The translations under genes were made by a program, and so were the position numbers. From positions 23,935,835-23,999,834 of the forward strand of contig NC_003076.8 in the NCBI RefSeq assembly GCF_000001735.4: 64,000 nt of DNA, read 5' to 3'. Positions within the stretch are counted from its first letter, which is position 1. Every line of letters begins with the position of its first letter. Of the stretch, positions 25,897 through 38,973 are shown one piece after another. The notes under the pieces were generated by a model. The model had not been told where the DNA came from. It ran no database searches and saw only the letters and a list, made by a program, of their open reading frames with translations. The stretch is from Arabidopsis thaliana. Lineage: Eukaryota > Streptophyta > Magnoliopsida > Brassicales > Brassicaceae.

Positions 25897-28789
25897 ATGG
25901 GAAGTCCAAAGAAGAACGAGAACAAAGGCTTCTTCGCCGCCATGACTTCTGGCTTCTCCATGTTCGGTACCGCCGTGTCGAGATCCGTTAACGGGTCAGT
26001 TTCTTTTGAACTTCTTTTTTCTTATCTATCAGAATTTTGCATTAAAGTTCTTGTTTTTGTGTGTATAAAACACTAAAGATGAAAACTTTGCGTATGTGAA
26101 TCGCTGTGTTTGTGTGATACTCTGTAGTTTTAATAGTTAATACAATAATATTTCATGATATGTTGTGTTATCGAGTCTATGTGTGATGGTCTGATGGATA
26201 AGCTTATTCTCTGTTTTGATTCTTCATGTGTTTCATTTTGTTGAATTTTATATTAGAAACTTGGATAATTCTATTATTAATTCTTATCAAGTCAATAAAC
26301 AGATCAAAGTTTGTCAATCTTTTGTCTGAAGTTTTCTGGATATAGCATATGACCTAGTTTTGAATCTTCTAAGTGAATTGTGTTATGGTACTGAAGATCC
26401 AACCATGTAGATTTTGCTAATAGCAGTTAGATGCATTTTATCTTCAGCGTGCAAGGTAATGAAGGAGTTGAGGTCATAAATCCAGAAGGTGGCAAGGAAG
26501 ATGCTGAAGAGGAAGCTCAGAAAGGAAGGTGGAAGGACGAGGTAACTAATCGTCGATGGTGTCTTTGATACTTCTTCTTAAATTCCTCTATGTTTCTCTA
26601 CTTACCCGAAGAAACTTATGTTTTTGTATTTAATAGGAACGAGATAGTTACTGGAAGATGATGCAGAAATATATAGGTTCGGATATTACGTCAATGGTGA
26701 CTCTTCCTGTTGTTATATTTGAGCCTATGACTATGCTCCAGAAGATGGCTGAGGTTAGTGTTATACATCTAATTCTCCTGTGTTTGTAAGTATTTGTTGT
26801 TTTTTGTGTGTACTGTATTATAACATTTGCAAATTTCTCACAGATAATGGAGTATTCTCATTTGTTGGATCAAGCAGATGAATGCGAAGATCCATACTTG
26901 CGTTTAGTATATGCTTGTAAGTATTAGTATTTACACACAAAAAACTCGTATTGACTTCCGACTTTGTAAGATGTATGTTAAGAGTTTTACTTTTCTTGTG
27001 GTTGTACGTGAATTTTTATATAGCATCATGGGCTATATCTGTTTACTATGCCTTCCAACGAACTTGGAAGCCTTTCAATCCTATTCTTGGGGAGACATAT
27101 GAGATGGTCAACCATGGTGGGATTTCTTTTATTTCTGAGCAGGTGCGGCTATACATCTCATTGTTACTCACATAGTGGATAATGACTAATTCGCAATAAG
27201 TCATATATTTGTTTCATTTATAATAAGTTACTGTAATTTTTCAGGTTAGCCATCATCCACCAATGAGTGCTGGTCATGCCGAGAACGAGCACTTCATTTA
27301 CGACATCACATCAAAGTTGAAAACTAAACTTTTGGGTAACTCTGTTGATGTTTACCCTGTGGGAAGGTAATTTTGTTCCTATTTATGGTCCGACCTCTCT
27401 CTCACTTTGGTATAGGCTCTAGGAAGAAATTTTTGCTTCATGTACTCTTTCCTTTCCATAGTTCTCTAAATTCTGTGTTCTGTCTTATACTCTTATGTTA
27501 TAACGAAAGAGATACGAAAGATTGTGATGTAACCACTATGTTAGTAGCTTTTCTGTCTTATACTTTCATCTAAGCTCATGCAGCCGGTCTATTGGCTTGC
27601 AGAACGCGTGTAACCCTCAAGAAAGATGGTGTGGTTCTGGATTTGGTGCCGCCTCTCACTAAGATTCACAATCTAATATTTGGACGAACCTGGGTTGACT
27701 CACCTGGGGAAATGGTCATGACAAATTTAACCACTGGAGACAAAGTTGTGCTTTATTTCCAGCCATGTGGCTGGTTCGGGTAATTGACAAGACATTGCTT
27801 CATCTTATTGTTCATTGATACTCTGTTCATTTTGTCTCGTCTTGTAATCCCGATATGCTATTAAATTGAAATTTGCTACCTTGATCGCAGTTCTGGCCGC
27901 TATGAAGTTGATGGCTACGTTTACAGCGCAGCTGAAGAACCGAAAATCATGATGACAGGAAAATGGAATGAGAAAATGAGCTACCAACCTTGTGATGCCG
28001 AAGGGGAACCCCTTCCAGGAACAGAGCTGAAAGAGGTATGTCGTTTCTTTTCCGTTTTACATTTTTACTGGCCTTTGCTAGGGTTCTGTGTGATTATACT
28101 TTGCAACCTTGGGTTATTGTTGACCAACATTGTTTGACTTTTTAGCGGTTGCTTATGCTTGTCGTTGGTTTTTCTTGTTTTCTTCAGGTGTGGCATTTGG
28201 CTGATGTCCCCAAAAACGACAACTTTCAGTACACTCACTTTGCTCACAAGATAAACAGCTTCGACACAGCGCCTGCTAAGCTCTTGGCTTCAGACTCACG
28301 TATCCGTCCTGATAGATATTCCCTTGAGCAGGGTGACCTTTCTAAAGCTGGTTCCGAGAAACACAGGTTCTTCATCTTTCTTCCTTCATCTTTTCTTCCT
28401 TCTTAGTCACTTGCAGTGGCCAAGACTGATCTTATTTCTTCAAACTAGGAAAGATACTTTGAGAATGATTACATTGTTAGATCACACAAAACACTAATGT
28501 TATGCTCATGAGGTTCTTCGTGCTGTCTTTTAATCTCAGCCTTGAGGAGAGACAAAGGGCCGAAAAGAGGACCAGAGAGACAAAGGGACAAAAGTTCACT
28601 CCAAGATGGTTCGATCTAACGGATGAGATCACACCTACTCCATGGGGAGATATTGAAGTATACCAATACAACGGGAAGTACAATGAACACCGAGACACGG
28701 CAGAGAGCTCAAGTAGTGCCTCCAACGAAACGGACCTCAAATCGATCGAGTTTAATCCTTGGCAATATGGTAATATCTCAACCGAATGA
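25897..28789 (+). CDS. ORP3C: Oxysterol-binding-protein-related protein, 457 aa
   Basis: Ten exons join in frame to 457 codons: 25897-25994, 26448-26541, 26637-26753, 26844-26916, 27024-27142, 27245-27366, 27603-27779, 27891-28035, 28188-28366 and 28540-28789. The ORD fold is recognised by the family signature EQVSHHPP at residues 166-173, by [18 protein letters not shown] before it, and by the late [15 protein letters not shown] and [11 protein letters not shown] segments. No PH domain or FFAT-like N-terminal extension is present, as expected for the short plant ORP3 group. ORPs exchange sterols and phosphoinositides at membrane contact sites; the two histidines contact the phosphoinositide head group. 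Length and order fit AT5G59420, ORP3C. The start is the first ATG after an A-rich leader. Confidence 0.94.
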
Positions 28790-30409
28790 AGTAACTCTTA
28801 TAGTTTAATTTGTTATCTCTATATACGAATGCTGTGATTCATGTTCACTTGAAAGTGAGTCCCATGTTGTTTTTAACTTTGTTTCAGACTGAAAAATCTG
28901 ATTATGTAGTTTGAGTGATAAAACATAAGTTTTGTGTTTCTGTCTCATTGTATCTTTGTTCCATTTCGATCAATAGTAATTATGTTTGTTATGGTATTGA
29001 TCTTTATATAATAATTGATTGAATTATTCGTCCTACAAAATAAATGTGATTCAATTTCTTTTCTTAATATACAAAAATACAAGAATACATTGAAATTAAG
29101 GAGTATTAATTACAACATTAATTGGAAAATAATTCCTTCTTCATTTATTTCACTGTCATATTTATTAATTGGAAAAAAAAAGTGTACTATTGTGAGCCGC
29201 CTTGTGAAGCATACCAACTTTGAAGTTTGAAGTGTTGTGAATCATCTCTTCTACGTCAACCATGTCTCCTCAAGTTTCCTCTAACCATTTTCCCTTTTTT
29301 CTTCTTCTTCATAAGTCAGATGTAATTATCTTCAGTTTTTAGACATTTCTTGTTCTTTCTACAGATTCGTTAAACTAGCATTTACGGCTTTTTCAATATT
29401 CAATATTTACATGGCTTTGTTATAACGACCAATCACCATCGTCCATCGATAAAAGCTTATGCTTAGAATATGAAAACCAGAACAAATTTAATAAACGTAA
29501 GAAAAGAAGATAATAGGAGCAATGACGAGATTCTTGTTAGGTTCATTGATAGTCTCTCATGCATTTTTCAATAAGTCTTAAGTTTCAAGACGTCATGGAA
29601 CCTTTTTCGTAACCCACACGAGTTTGGTTTCTATTTTAGACAATTTCGTATATATATATATTTTTTTTTCATAATAATATTTGGCCAAGATATTAAATCC
29701 ATTCCAATACTAAAAATATCAAGAAATTTCGGATAACAACAAAAATCCAAATTATAATCCTAGTATTGGATTTCCGATTGATGCCCAGTTTAGATGAGAA
29801 CCAATAAGAAGAAGTAATTCAAATTATTGTATTTATCCTCACAATCGTGAAATCATTATTTAAAATGGACGGGCCAATAGATTTCCATCGATCATGATAA
29901 AGCGTTTAATTATTTCAACTTTTATCCTAAAAAAAAACAATAGAAATATTTTATTTCATCTTATCCTTTCTAAGGTGGGTGGTTTTGAAATGTTATCACA
30001 CACACATCACTGTTCTACGAAAATAATATATAATATATTTATTGAGTTTTACAAATATGTATATCTATATAATATATTGTTTGTTTATTATTATTTACAA
30101 TTGTAACAAACAAAAAATATCTTATCATCTATAATATATAATTTATTAAATTATAATTCTATAGTATCAGTAGCTAGACAAGAGAACAACATTCGTGCTA
30201 TATGAAATCATTAGAAAATACACATAGCATTTTGTTCCTAAAATAATTAAACATGTAATCAAAATTTAAATAGTTGTTTGGATTTATGTTTTCAAAGTGA
30301 AAATAGACCAATTAACATTCAAAAGCTGGTTGATGCTATTTTTAACGTATACTTAACATTAAAATATTTGTTTTAGTTTTGCCACTCTCGATAATTATCC
30401 CTGTCATAG

Positions 30410-30680
30410 GATGAGGCCCACCTGTTAGGTACATGGGCCCACTGGGACCCAAGATTTCTTATCTCCGAACTTAACGCCGTTTACACATTTCCTTCCAATA
30501 TACACACACCGAACTAGATGCCGTCAATCCAACGCCGTTTATGGTTTATCCTCCCCTAGACGTTAAGATTTTGACGGTTTGTTTTTATTATCCTACAAAA
30601 CATAACTGAAAAAGTGTAAAACAGAGACTCATTTGACGTTAGATTCTGCAAGTATCTCTACCGTCCGATTGGAGCAAGTG
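30410..30680. promoter_or_regulatory. Promoter-like island without an adjacent gene
   Basis: In otherwise AT-rich DNA, this stretch clusters GGCCCA and GGGCCC words (30413-30445), two copies of AACGCCGTTTA 58 bp apart (30473-30483 and 30531-30541), and further GCCGTC, ACGTTA and GACGGTT words. Site II (TGGGCC/T) and CCGTT (MYB-type) elements together mark plant cell-cycle and housekeeping promoters. The nearest start codon on either strand is more than 1.6 kb away. It may be a distal element of TRP1 or a decayed promoter. Confidence 0.35.
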
Positions 30681-31302
30681 ATCAGAAATATTATTACTAA
30701 TCAAAAATTGATGAACATGATTTTGAGGGCAATTTTCCTTAAGTAAAAAAATCATAAAGAGACGATAATGATGTACAAAATTATCTAAAACTGAGTATAA
30801 TTATATAAGCTATAGATTAAGGTATTAAGAAAAGAAAAAAAAAGGTAGATCCACCTGCCACGTGACAGAATGTCGTATAGTTATAGTTTACAGATTATCT
30901 CCACTAACCTAAATATTAATTTATATATATAGAATCCATGACTATAGTCTATAGTTGAACTTTTAGATTTAATACTATGAAACCAAACTCAACTCTTTTA
31001 AATACTTGAAAATAGATAATTTTAAAATTAATGAGTAAAGATATATTCTTGGTAAAAAAATTAGTGTGTAATTATAACATTCCATATAAAAAATCTTAGA
31101 TTTCTTCAAAGATAAGAACTAGGAAAATCAAAGTAATTTTTGTAAATTGTTTACTAAAACTGAATAAGAAAATGAAAGTTGCATATATTTTTTTCAAGAA
31201 TCTGCAAGTAAATAAAGTGTAACTTTAATGAGATGTAATTTTGGTTTGACATGGAATATTCTGATTGGGTAGATTCAGGAGTCATGTGATGATACATCTA
31301 TG

Positions 31303-31310
31303 CCACGTGG
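31303..31310. promoter_or_regulatory. G-box palindrome CCACGTGG upstream of TRP1
   Basis: This is a perfect 8-bp palindrome with the CACGTG core bound by plant bHLH and bZIP factors. It lies about 200 bp before the likely start of the TRP1 leader. Confidence 0.5.
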
Positions 31311-31743
31311 TAAGATCTGAGGGATTACAAGCAATGTAAAAGCGTGGCGAAGAACCTGGTCTAAAAAGATGAAGGTGTCGACCGATAATAGCCGGTGAAG
31401 AGAAAGAGTATAACCGGTAGGACCGGTGGGGAAAAGGTCAATATAGGCTTAAAAAGGGTTTAAGCAAAAAATGTGGTCGTCTTTCTTAAGGGTTTTTGTT
31501 TTTGTGGCGTTTCACAGAGAGAGAAAGAAATAGGAGATTGTTTTTGCTTGTGGTGAGAGAAGATCGCATCGTGTGGGTAGCGTTTCAAACAAGTAAAATA
31601 ATAAAAAGAATAAAAAGTTTCCGTCACTTTCTCGAGGAAGAAGGGGTTTTGGTGTGAGTCCTTTCTTTGCGTTTGTCTTTTCATTTTCCGATCTCGTAAT
31701 TGTCGTGTTATTCGCCGGAAAAGTTAAAGATTCAGATTTAAAG

Positions 31744-32313
31744 GTGAGAGATTTTACAGTCATTTTTTTTTTAGTCATCCTGATTCTGTCTTTGAATTTC
31801 ATAAAACCAAGGAGATTTTCGTTACCTTGGTCTGAAAATCTCTGGGTAAATCCCAATTTTACGTTTTTTTAAAAAAAATTCGTCGATTTTTATCTTTCAT
31901 CGCTTTATTCTTCGATCTGTAAAATCCGATCTGAGATTTAGAACCCTTTTGAACACCCGTGATCTGGTGGTCCTTTGATCTTGAGATCGAAGTTTTTCGT
32001 CCATACGATTATTTTCTTAAATTTTTTTTTATGGTTTAGGGTTTTCCTGTGGTGAAATATTTGGAACGACGGTTTGACTCTCAATTTCAGATCTCAAAGT
32101 TGTTTAGGGTTTTAGGGTGGTTTAAGCTTTTTTCAATGGGCTTTGACCCAAAACCTTCAAAATCATTCCTTTTTTTGCTTCATGCATTATTTCCAGAGAC
32201 AAAACCCTTTTATTCTGTTTTTTTTTTTAAATTTAAAACCATTGGCTATTTTATCTCGTTTTCTTTTGATTTCAATGTCTCTTTCTAATTTGATTTCTCA
32301 ATTTTATCTACAG
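31744..32313 (+). other. TRP1: TRP1 5' leader intron
   Basis: GATTTAAAG/GTGAGAG at 31744 is a good donor, and TTTTATCTACAG at 32313 a good acceptor. The 570-nt AT/T-rich stretch between contains several short open frames that are therefore intronic. The leader continues about 105 nt to the ATG at 32420. Confidence 0.65.
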
Positions 32314-32419
32314 GTTGGGAATTACATTCACAGAATTTCGTTGATTGGTGTGATAATAAGCCATTGATCAACAATCTTCTTTTGTGGCAATCACATAATC
32401 GTGTTATGCATTCTGAGAA

Positions 32420-34861
32420 ATGGTGTCGCATAAGTGTGTAGAAGAATTTGGATACGCAAGCTACCTGGTACCTTCCAATGCAAGAGCACCCAGATCCGCC
32501 CGGGTAATGGCCTTATCACTCATGCGTTTTTTTTAGTTGTATGGAGTTCATTATCAGTTTATATGATTACTTACGTTTGGTTTCATCTTTTGGCCAGAAG
32601 AGGCGCAGTATCGAGAAGAGGATAAGTAAAGAAGATGATAATATGTGTGCAATTGATCTATTGGCCACCGTAGCTGGACACTTGTCATTTGAGAGTGGGA
32701 GTTCTCTCATGTCTATTGACAAACTGATTGAAGATCATCGTGTAAAGGAGGAATTCCCGGAGGAAGAAAAACCTCTAATGCCAGTAGCTTTATCCCCTTA
32801 TCGGGGATCTTTGAGTCCCTGCGGATTCAGTTCTGTGATAAATGGCAAAGTAGAGAATGAGGTAGATGGTTTTAGTTACTCTGGTGGTAGTGATGCTTGT
32901 CAAGTCGGGAACTTCAGTCAAGATGTAAAACCGGATATCGATGGTGATGCAGTAGTTCTGGATGCGAGACCTAATGTTGTAGTTAGTTTAGGTAGTAGTA
33001 GTAGAACCGAAGTGCCATCAATTGGGAACTGTGTTTCCCATGGCGTTCGGGATGATGTAAATTTGTTTAGTAGAGATGATGATGAAAACTTTTCCAAGTA
33101 CATTCACCCGCGTGTTACAAAACATTCACCTAGGACTGTACCTCGTATTGGGGACAGAAGAATCAGGAAGATATTGGCTTCTAGACATTGGAAAGGAGGT
33201 TCAAGGCATTCAGGTAGTAGCCTGCCTAAGGGGTTCTTATCTGTTTCATATCTTAAATACATTTGATGGGTTTTGTTTTAATGACATGTATTTGGTGTTG
33301 CAGATACGAAACCGTGGAGAAATTATTACTTGCACCAGCAGAGGAGCTATCCTATCAAGAAAAGGAAAAACTTTGACCACATATCTGATTCCGTTACTGA
33401 TGATTACCGTATGCGTACTAAGATGCATAGAGGTAAAGAGACTTTTTACGCCTAAACCTCTGTTAGATCTTGTAGCTAGCTTTCTCTTTGTTGTTTTAAC
33501 TAGATCTTGTAAATTTAATTTGCAGGTAGTAGAAAAGGTCAAGGGGCATCCTTTGTGGCAAGCGACTCCCATGGTAACAATGGAGTCTCATCTGAATTCT
33601 TTGTCGGTGTTATTTACTTACAAAAGCGGAGAAGCTAACATGAGAATGTTTATTTCAGTGAAACTACGGATCAAGTCGTTCAGGGTGCCTGAGCTTTTCA
33701 TAGAGATTCCAGAAACTGCTACTGTTGGCTCATTGAAGGTAACATTACACAGCTCTTCCTTTCGCCTCCTATTAAGAAAGTAAGTTCTTATGGTCCTTTG
33801 GCTTCTGCAGAGAATGGTGATGGAAGCAGTGAGCACTTTACTGAGTGATGGACACCGAGTTGGTCTGATGGTTCAGGGGAAGAAAGTCCGTGACGATAAC
33901 AAAACCCTTCATCAGACTGGTATCTCTCAGGATAACTCCCACCTGGACTCTCTTGATTTTAGCCTTGAACCCAGCTCAGAAATGCCTCAACTGTTAACTA
34001 GGTTCAGACTTCTATTCACCACTTAAAACCCGCCACTGTGTTTAATTATTCAAATCTTTTGTGGCTTAATTTCTTATTTGTTTTCCAGTCACCCGTTGGG
34101 ACATGCTTGTGAGGAGCTGCTACCTGTGTGCCAAGCTACTAAAATAGACAATGTGTTGGAATCTGACCATCATGACTCAGCATTATTCCCATCTGACTCA
34201 TTAGGCAACAATAATGTGACAGAAGATTCTAAAGCTATGATTTCTGTGGCGCTCAACGAATTGTCTTCTCAATCACAACCACCTTCCCGGAAATCTAGAA
34301 GAAGTGAACAGCAGCAGCAGCAGGCTGCACAACGCAGAATTCGTCGACCTTTCTCAGTTGCTGAAGTAGAAGCACTTGTTCAAGCAGTTGAGAAACTCGG
34401 TACTGGAAGGTAAAAAAACACTAATACAAGTCATATAGTGTTGGCTTATTTGTGATTGTGAATAGAAGAAGATGATGATTAAAGTTTGGTGAAAACTGTA
34501 GGTGGAGAGATGTTAAGCTTTGTGCTTTCGAGGATGCTGACCACCGCACTTACGTAGATCTCAAGGTTTGCATTTTAATCAGTAGTTTAAATTCTAAATT
34601 CGGTGAAACCAAATCGCATGATTAGGTCTGAGAAATAACTGTTTGGTATTTGTGCAGGATAAATGGAAAACGCTGGTCCACACGGCTAAGATATCTCCAC
34701 AACAGAGGAGAGGAGAGCCAGTGCCGCAGGAACTTCTAAACCGAGTCTTGAACGCCCATGGCTACTGGACGCAGCAACAGATGCAGCAGCTGCAGCAGAA
34801 TGTGAACAAGCTGGAGCAGGAGACACAGTCTCAAACGACAGAGGGTCTGTTACTTCTCTAA
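32420..34861 (+). CDS. TRP1: Telomeric repeat-binding protein, 578 aa
   Basis: Nine coding exons join in frame to 578 codons: 32420-32503, 32598-33213, 33304-33432, 33526-33573, 33659-33738, 33811-34001, 34089-34409, 34502-34565 and 34658-34861. Residues 1-30 start MVSHKCVEEFGYASYLVP. A long Ser/Asp-rich region follows, then a basic patch (HQQRSYPIKKRKNF). A ubiquitin-like fold begins at about residue 293 (VKLRIKSFRVPELFIEIPET). The C-terminal single Myb-type telobox domain runs at about 469-530 (PFSVAEVEALVQAVEKLGTG, then RTYVDLKDKWKTLVHTAK). The VDLKDKW helix reads TTTAGGG repeats in double-stranded telomeric DNA. A Gln-rich tail follows. Length and order match TRP1 (AT5G59430). The fourth intron was placed at 33574-33658 because it gives DSHVKLRIKSF, as in relatives; a 52-nt alternative is too short for a plant intron. 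Confidence 0.94.
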
Positions 34862-35698
34862 ATGAATCTGCTGCAGCCTTGGAGGTCGTCTCTCCTTTGT
34901 GTATTACTACTACTATTGATGATTATGTAAGATTCTGACATAGATGCAAAGATTTGGTCTTTTACTTTGGTTTGATTTTTTTAACTTTTCTCAATGTAAA
35001 GTTTTTAACTGGAATAAGGTTTCTCTGACCAGTTTAGGGCTTTTAGAGGATCTGTTGTACATCTTTTGTGACATTCTCATTCTCTTTACATATTTCTTAT
35101 CTAGACTTTTTAAAAATTCCTCGTGTGTATAATTATTTGATGTGCTACTTGTCTGATTCCACGAGTTCGAGTTTTGTCGTGTGATTGAATTCGAATTGTC
35201 ACTTACCAACGTCGTTAATACACTAACACTATGATTGGTCTGATCGCTGGATCGGTGAACCAATTGGAAAATCCAGTTCAAGTTGTTTTAGCAAAAACCA
35301 ATCTCTTCTCTGAACCGGAAAACTGTAAACCGGTCAGTACTTGATCCATAAGAAACCCTCCGAGTGATTTGAAGGGTTTGAGCTGTGTTGAAAATGGTTC
35401 GTCGGCTCTCTCTAAACCCCTCTTTTTGTCGACTGCTTCTTCACGCCGTCGAGGAATTCTTCTCCACCAACGAATCCGGCGACGTCTTATCACCACCTTG
35501 TCGAATCTTTAGTTGATGTTGTTTAAAGGTGAGTCCAAATTCCACGCGCCGCCTTGACTTTCATGAATGTGTGTTTTGATACATTTCCTACATATTCCGA
35601 TGTTTTCTAGCTAGATCTCCAACGATTTTCTGATTGAATTTAGGGTTGGTTACATGATGATCTTTGACTCTAACTCGCAGGTTTTAGCTAATAAGGGC
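34862..35698. other. TRP1 3' flank and ZEU1 promoter/leader with leader intron
   Basis: TRP1 3' UTR runs to about 35130. The ZEU1 promoter and leader follow. A leader intron is visible at 35529-35680 (TTTAAAG/GTGAGTCC to AACTCGCAG), 18 nt before the ATG. A minus-strand open frame over this stretch has no family features. Confidence 0.55.
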
Positions 35699-36895
35699 AT
35701 GAAACGGATCTGCTCGGTTTCAAGTGTTCAACTTTGTAAGTTAAACTAAATTACATAACTTTATTCTTGGCCTCTTGCAATGTTTTTGCTTCTTCAAGTC
35801 TTTTGATTTTGTATTAGCTCAGTGACTTTGATAAAGTGATGATTTTTGATCATGAACAGACTAATGAATTCTTCATAACCTTATGGATTTTGTGAATTGA
35901 AACAGATATTACTCTCAATTGCCTATAGATAGATTTTAAGTTTGGAATCCTTTATCTAATAACTCTCTTTTTAGTTTCCAGAAGTTTCAGAGCTTTAGCA
36001 TCGCCACGTTCCTTGAACTATCCCCTGCAGTGTATCAAGCGTTCATCAGTTCGGATGGAGAGTAGCAACTTTTCTTCTGGTGTCAGAACCGAGAGTAGTG
36101 TGAAGCCAAGAGGAGCATTGATAGTTCTAGAAGGTCTTGATCGCAGCGGGAAATCAACACAGTGTGCTAAGCTACTCTCTTTCTTGAATGGTTTAGGACA
36201 TCCGACCGAGCTCTGGAGATTCCCCGATAGAGAGACGAGTGTCGGTCAGATGATATCCGCGTATCTTTCTAATAAGTCGCAGTTAGATGATCACACAATT
36301 CATCTCCTTTTCAGCGCCAATCGTTGGGAGAAAAGGTTCTTATCCAATTGATTCCCTTTTTAATCCTCTAGTGCTTAGTAAGAAGACTTGATAAGTTATT
36401 GGCATTTGCAGGTCGTTGATGGAGGAAAAGCTAAAAACAGGAACTACGCTTATCGTGGATCGTTATTCGTATTCTGGTGTTGCATTCTCATCAGCTAAAG
36501 GTCTCGATATCGAATGGTGCAAGGCTCCCGAAATCGGGTTACTGGCTCCAGATTCTGTACTTTACCTGGACATTTCACCTGAAAGAGCTGCTGAGAGAGG
36601 TGGATATGGAGATGAGAGGTATGAGCGAGTGGAGTTTCAGAAGAAAGTTGCAGACTTTTATCAAACCCTTGGCGATTCTTCATGGAAGGTAAATGGATTA
36701 AGACTCTTTGTTTGTTCCTTTGTAGATTTGACACAGAATCAAACAAAACTAAACCTTGAAATGTTTGTGGTGATGTAGATAATCAATGCCAGTGATGCCA
36801 TGGAGGAAGTAGAGAAGAAGATTCAACAAGTGGTATTAGATCAAGTCAAAGAATGTACTGAAGGAAAGCCTCTGTCTCTCCTATGGTCGTCATAG
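35699..36895 (+). CDS. ZEU1: Thymidylate kinase, 263 aa, with organellar presequence
   Basis: Four exons join in frame: 35699-35735, 35975-36335, 36412-36688 and 36779-36895. It phosphorylates dTMP to dTDP with ATP, the step feeding dTTP into DNA synthesis. The P-loop GLDRSGKST is at residues 66-74. The dTMP-binding DRYSYSGVAFSSAKG motif and the LID region ERGGYGDERYE follow in the usual order. Residues 1-40 are rich in Arg and Ser with no acidic residue (MKRICSVSSVQLFSRSFRAL), which predicts mitochondrial and/or plastid import. A second in-frame Met at residue 40 (MESSNFSSG) would give a cytosolic or nuclear form of normal kinase length. Order and length fit ZEUS1 (AT5G59440), needed for the first zygotic division. 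Confidence 0.94.
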
Positions 36896-38973
36896 AACGT
36901 TTTCGAGTCATAGCACTTGCAAGTTTAGTGATTTTGAAGGAACTTTTGTTGAAGTTTATACTATGTTGTGCCATCTAAGCCCATTAACAGGCCCAAAAGT
37001 TTAGTTTATGTCGTCACTCATGACATCTTAATCGATTATTTTGGTGTAAACTAATTGAGCGTCATTAAGTAAAGGACAAATCATTAAACGATAGTGCATA
37101 AGATTAACTAAACCCAAGTTGAAGAATAATCAGAGTGTAATTAACAATAGTATCAGTAGATGAAATCATTATTGATATCATACAAATAAAAAAAGCAAGA
37201 GACAGTATGTGAGAGCAATGTAACCAAAACATAGCCACGCGCTCTCGACTGTGAGGTTCCCCAACAGGCCTAACATTGAAGTTATGTTTGGTCGGTGTAT
37301 ATCACGCTCCGTGAGAGAAATGGTTACTGAGAATCAACTTCTGATTAGTACAAGATTATGGTTCTTCAGGGTCAACACAACATTAAATCCTTATAAAAAC
37401 AAAAGTACAATAACCAAATCGAATGATTAAACATCACTTTTAACAAACATGTGTTCACACACTCCGTGGTACATTAAGAAAAAATAAATTGATATACGTA
37501 ATTAAGACATTATCCAAATTGTTAATTGGACAAATAAGACATTTGAGACTTTACGAAATGGTCCCAAACAATTTAGTAACACTTTCTCGACGTTTACGAA
37601 ATCTTCTTCAATCCTTAAGTTTTAGTGCTAACTTAAACTTGTTTTTTGACAACGAATAATTTATATATTAAAAAAATTAACCAATTGGAAATGGTTTCTC
37701 CTAAAATATTAGTTTTGCTTCGTAATAATCTACACTCATTGGGGATATCACACTCATTGTATATGTGAGGAGAAAATATTCTAGGATTCTTTCTGAGATG
37801 GAGATATTTATATATTCAAGGTTTTTGTAGGACAACGAATTAGAACCTGAGCACTTGATGTTAAAAACAAAAATATTTGGGAGATAAGGTGAATTTAGAC
37901 ACTAACAAGTAACAAGTCGCATTCATCTTGAATATTCCTCTTTCTTCCACTTTCACCTTTATATTGAGGCATTGACTCTATACCAATTGAGTGATTGATC
38001 ACTAATCATATTATAAGAAATACTAATTATATACCATGTCACGACTGTATTAAGGAATCTAATCGCGTCGTCTTTTGAACTTTGACTGTTCAAGAAACTA
38101 TAGACTGAGTCAAAGATATGAAATGATTTTGTTATTGCCGACAAAGATTAATTGATTTATTAATAATAATAAACCATTAGGTTTTGGTATCCACGTTCCT
38201 TTCACCCAAAATATTTGTCCAATTCCTTGGCCATCAAGATTTATCTTTATAGTTTATATAATAAGATGTTATAATACAGTAATATAAAAAAGACATAGAA
38301 ATACAACAACAACAAAAATTAGTGATTGAAAATAATGTCGAATACCATATCTAAGTAACAGAACCTATATGTTCTAAGTTCCACTACTATCTATCCAAAA
38401 CCACATAAGGAATCAGATGCAAGCCAATATACATCCACCTGATATTTTATCAAAATGATTCCATTGGTGAAAATGTTTATTAGAAAATATGTGAGATTGG
38501 ATGATTTTTTTATATTTTAAATTCAATTCTCAAAGCTGAGTAAAGGAACCTGACTTTTAGTCATGACCAAGCAATGCAAGTGGGAAGATATTAGATAAGT
38601 AAAAAAGATAACAACACAAGAATCAAACTCCAAAACCCTAGAGAAGTAGTTGCAGATAGATCCGACACAAATTAACTAACCTCTTAAATTATGTATGTTT
38701 TAATAACTTGATCCACTTTTTGTGGCTGCTTACTGTTTTCCTCGAAAGTTCCATTTTTTTCTTTTGCTCTGCAAACGAAAAAGAACCATAAATTTTTCTC
38801 ATATTTAAAGCTCTCTCTTTCTCTCACAACTGTGTTCACATGAACTTTCTCACCGCTTTCTTCTCTTCATTGAACAAAAAAAAAAGCTCTTAACTTTTTT
38901 TTCTTCTTTAGGTAAAATTTGACAAAAGCTCTCAACTTTCAAACTCTGTTTCTTCATCATCATCATCATCACC
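36896..38973. other. Intergenic region between ZEU1 and SCL11
   Basis: No gene is seen. GCCCATTAACAGGCCCA at 36979-36995 lies in the ZEU1 3' flank. The rest is AT-rich. The last 250 bp is a pyrimidine-rich SCL11 leader ending in an (ATC)n microsatellite directly before the ATG. Confidence 0.55.

Larger units (their letters stand above)
28790..31500. other. Intergenic region between ORP3C and TRP1
   Basis: ORP3C 3' UTR runs to about 28980. From there to about 30400 the sequence is very AT-rich without a gene. A GC-richer, promoter-like island at about 30410-30680 is listed separately. From about 30840 to 31500 lies the TRP1 promoter with two G-box-type words (CCACGTGA near 30860 and CCACGTGG at 31303). 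Confidence 0.55.

Noticed and set aside
33601-33660. 52-nt intron or in-frame stop in the TRP1 gene
   Set aside because: A donor at 33574 gives a normal 85-nt intron and restores the family sequence DSHVKLRIKSF, so no frame problem exists.
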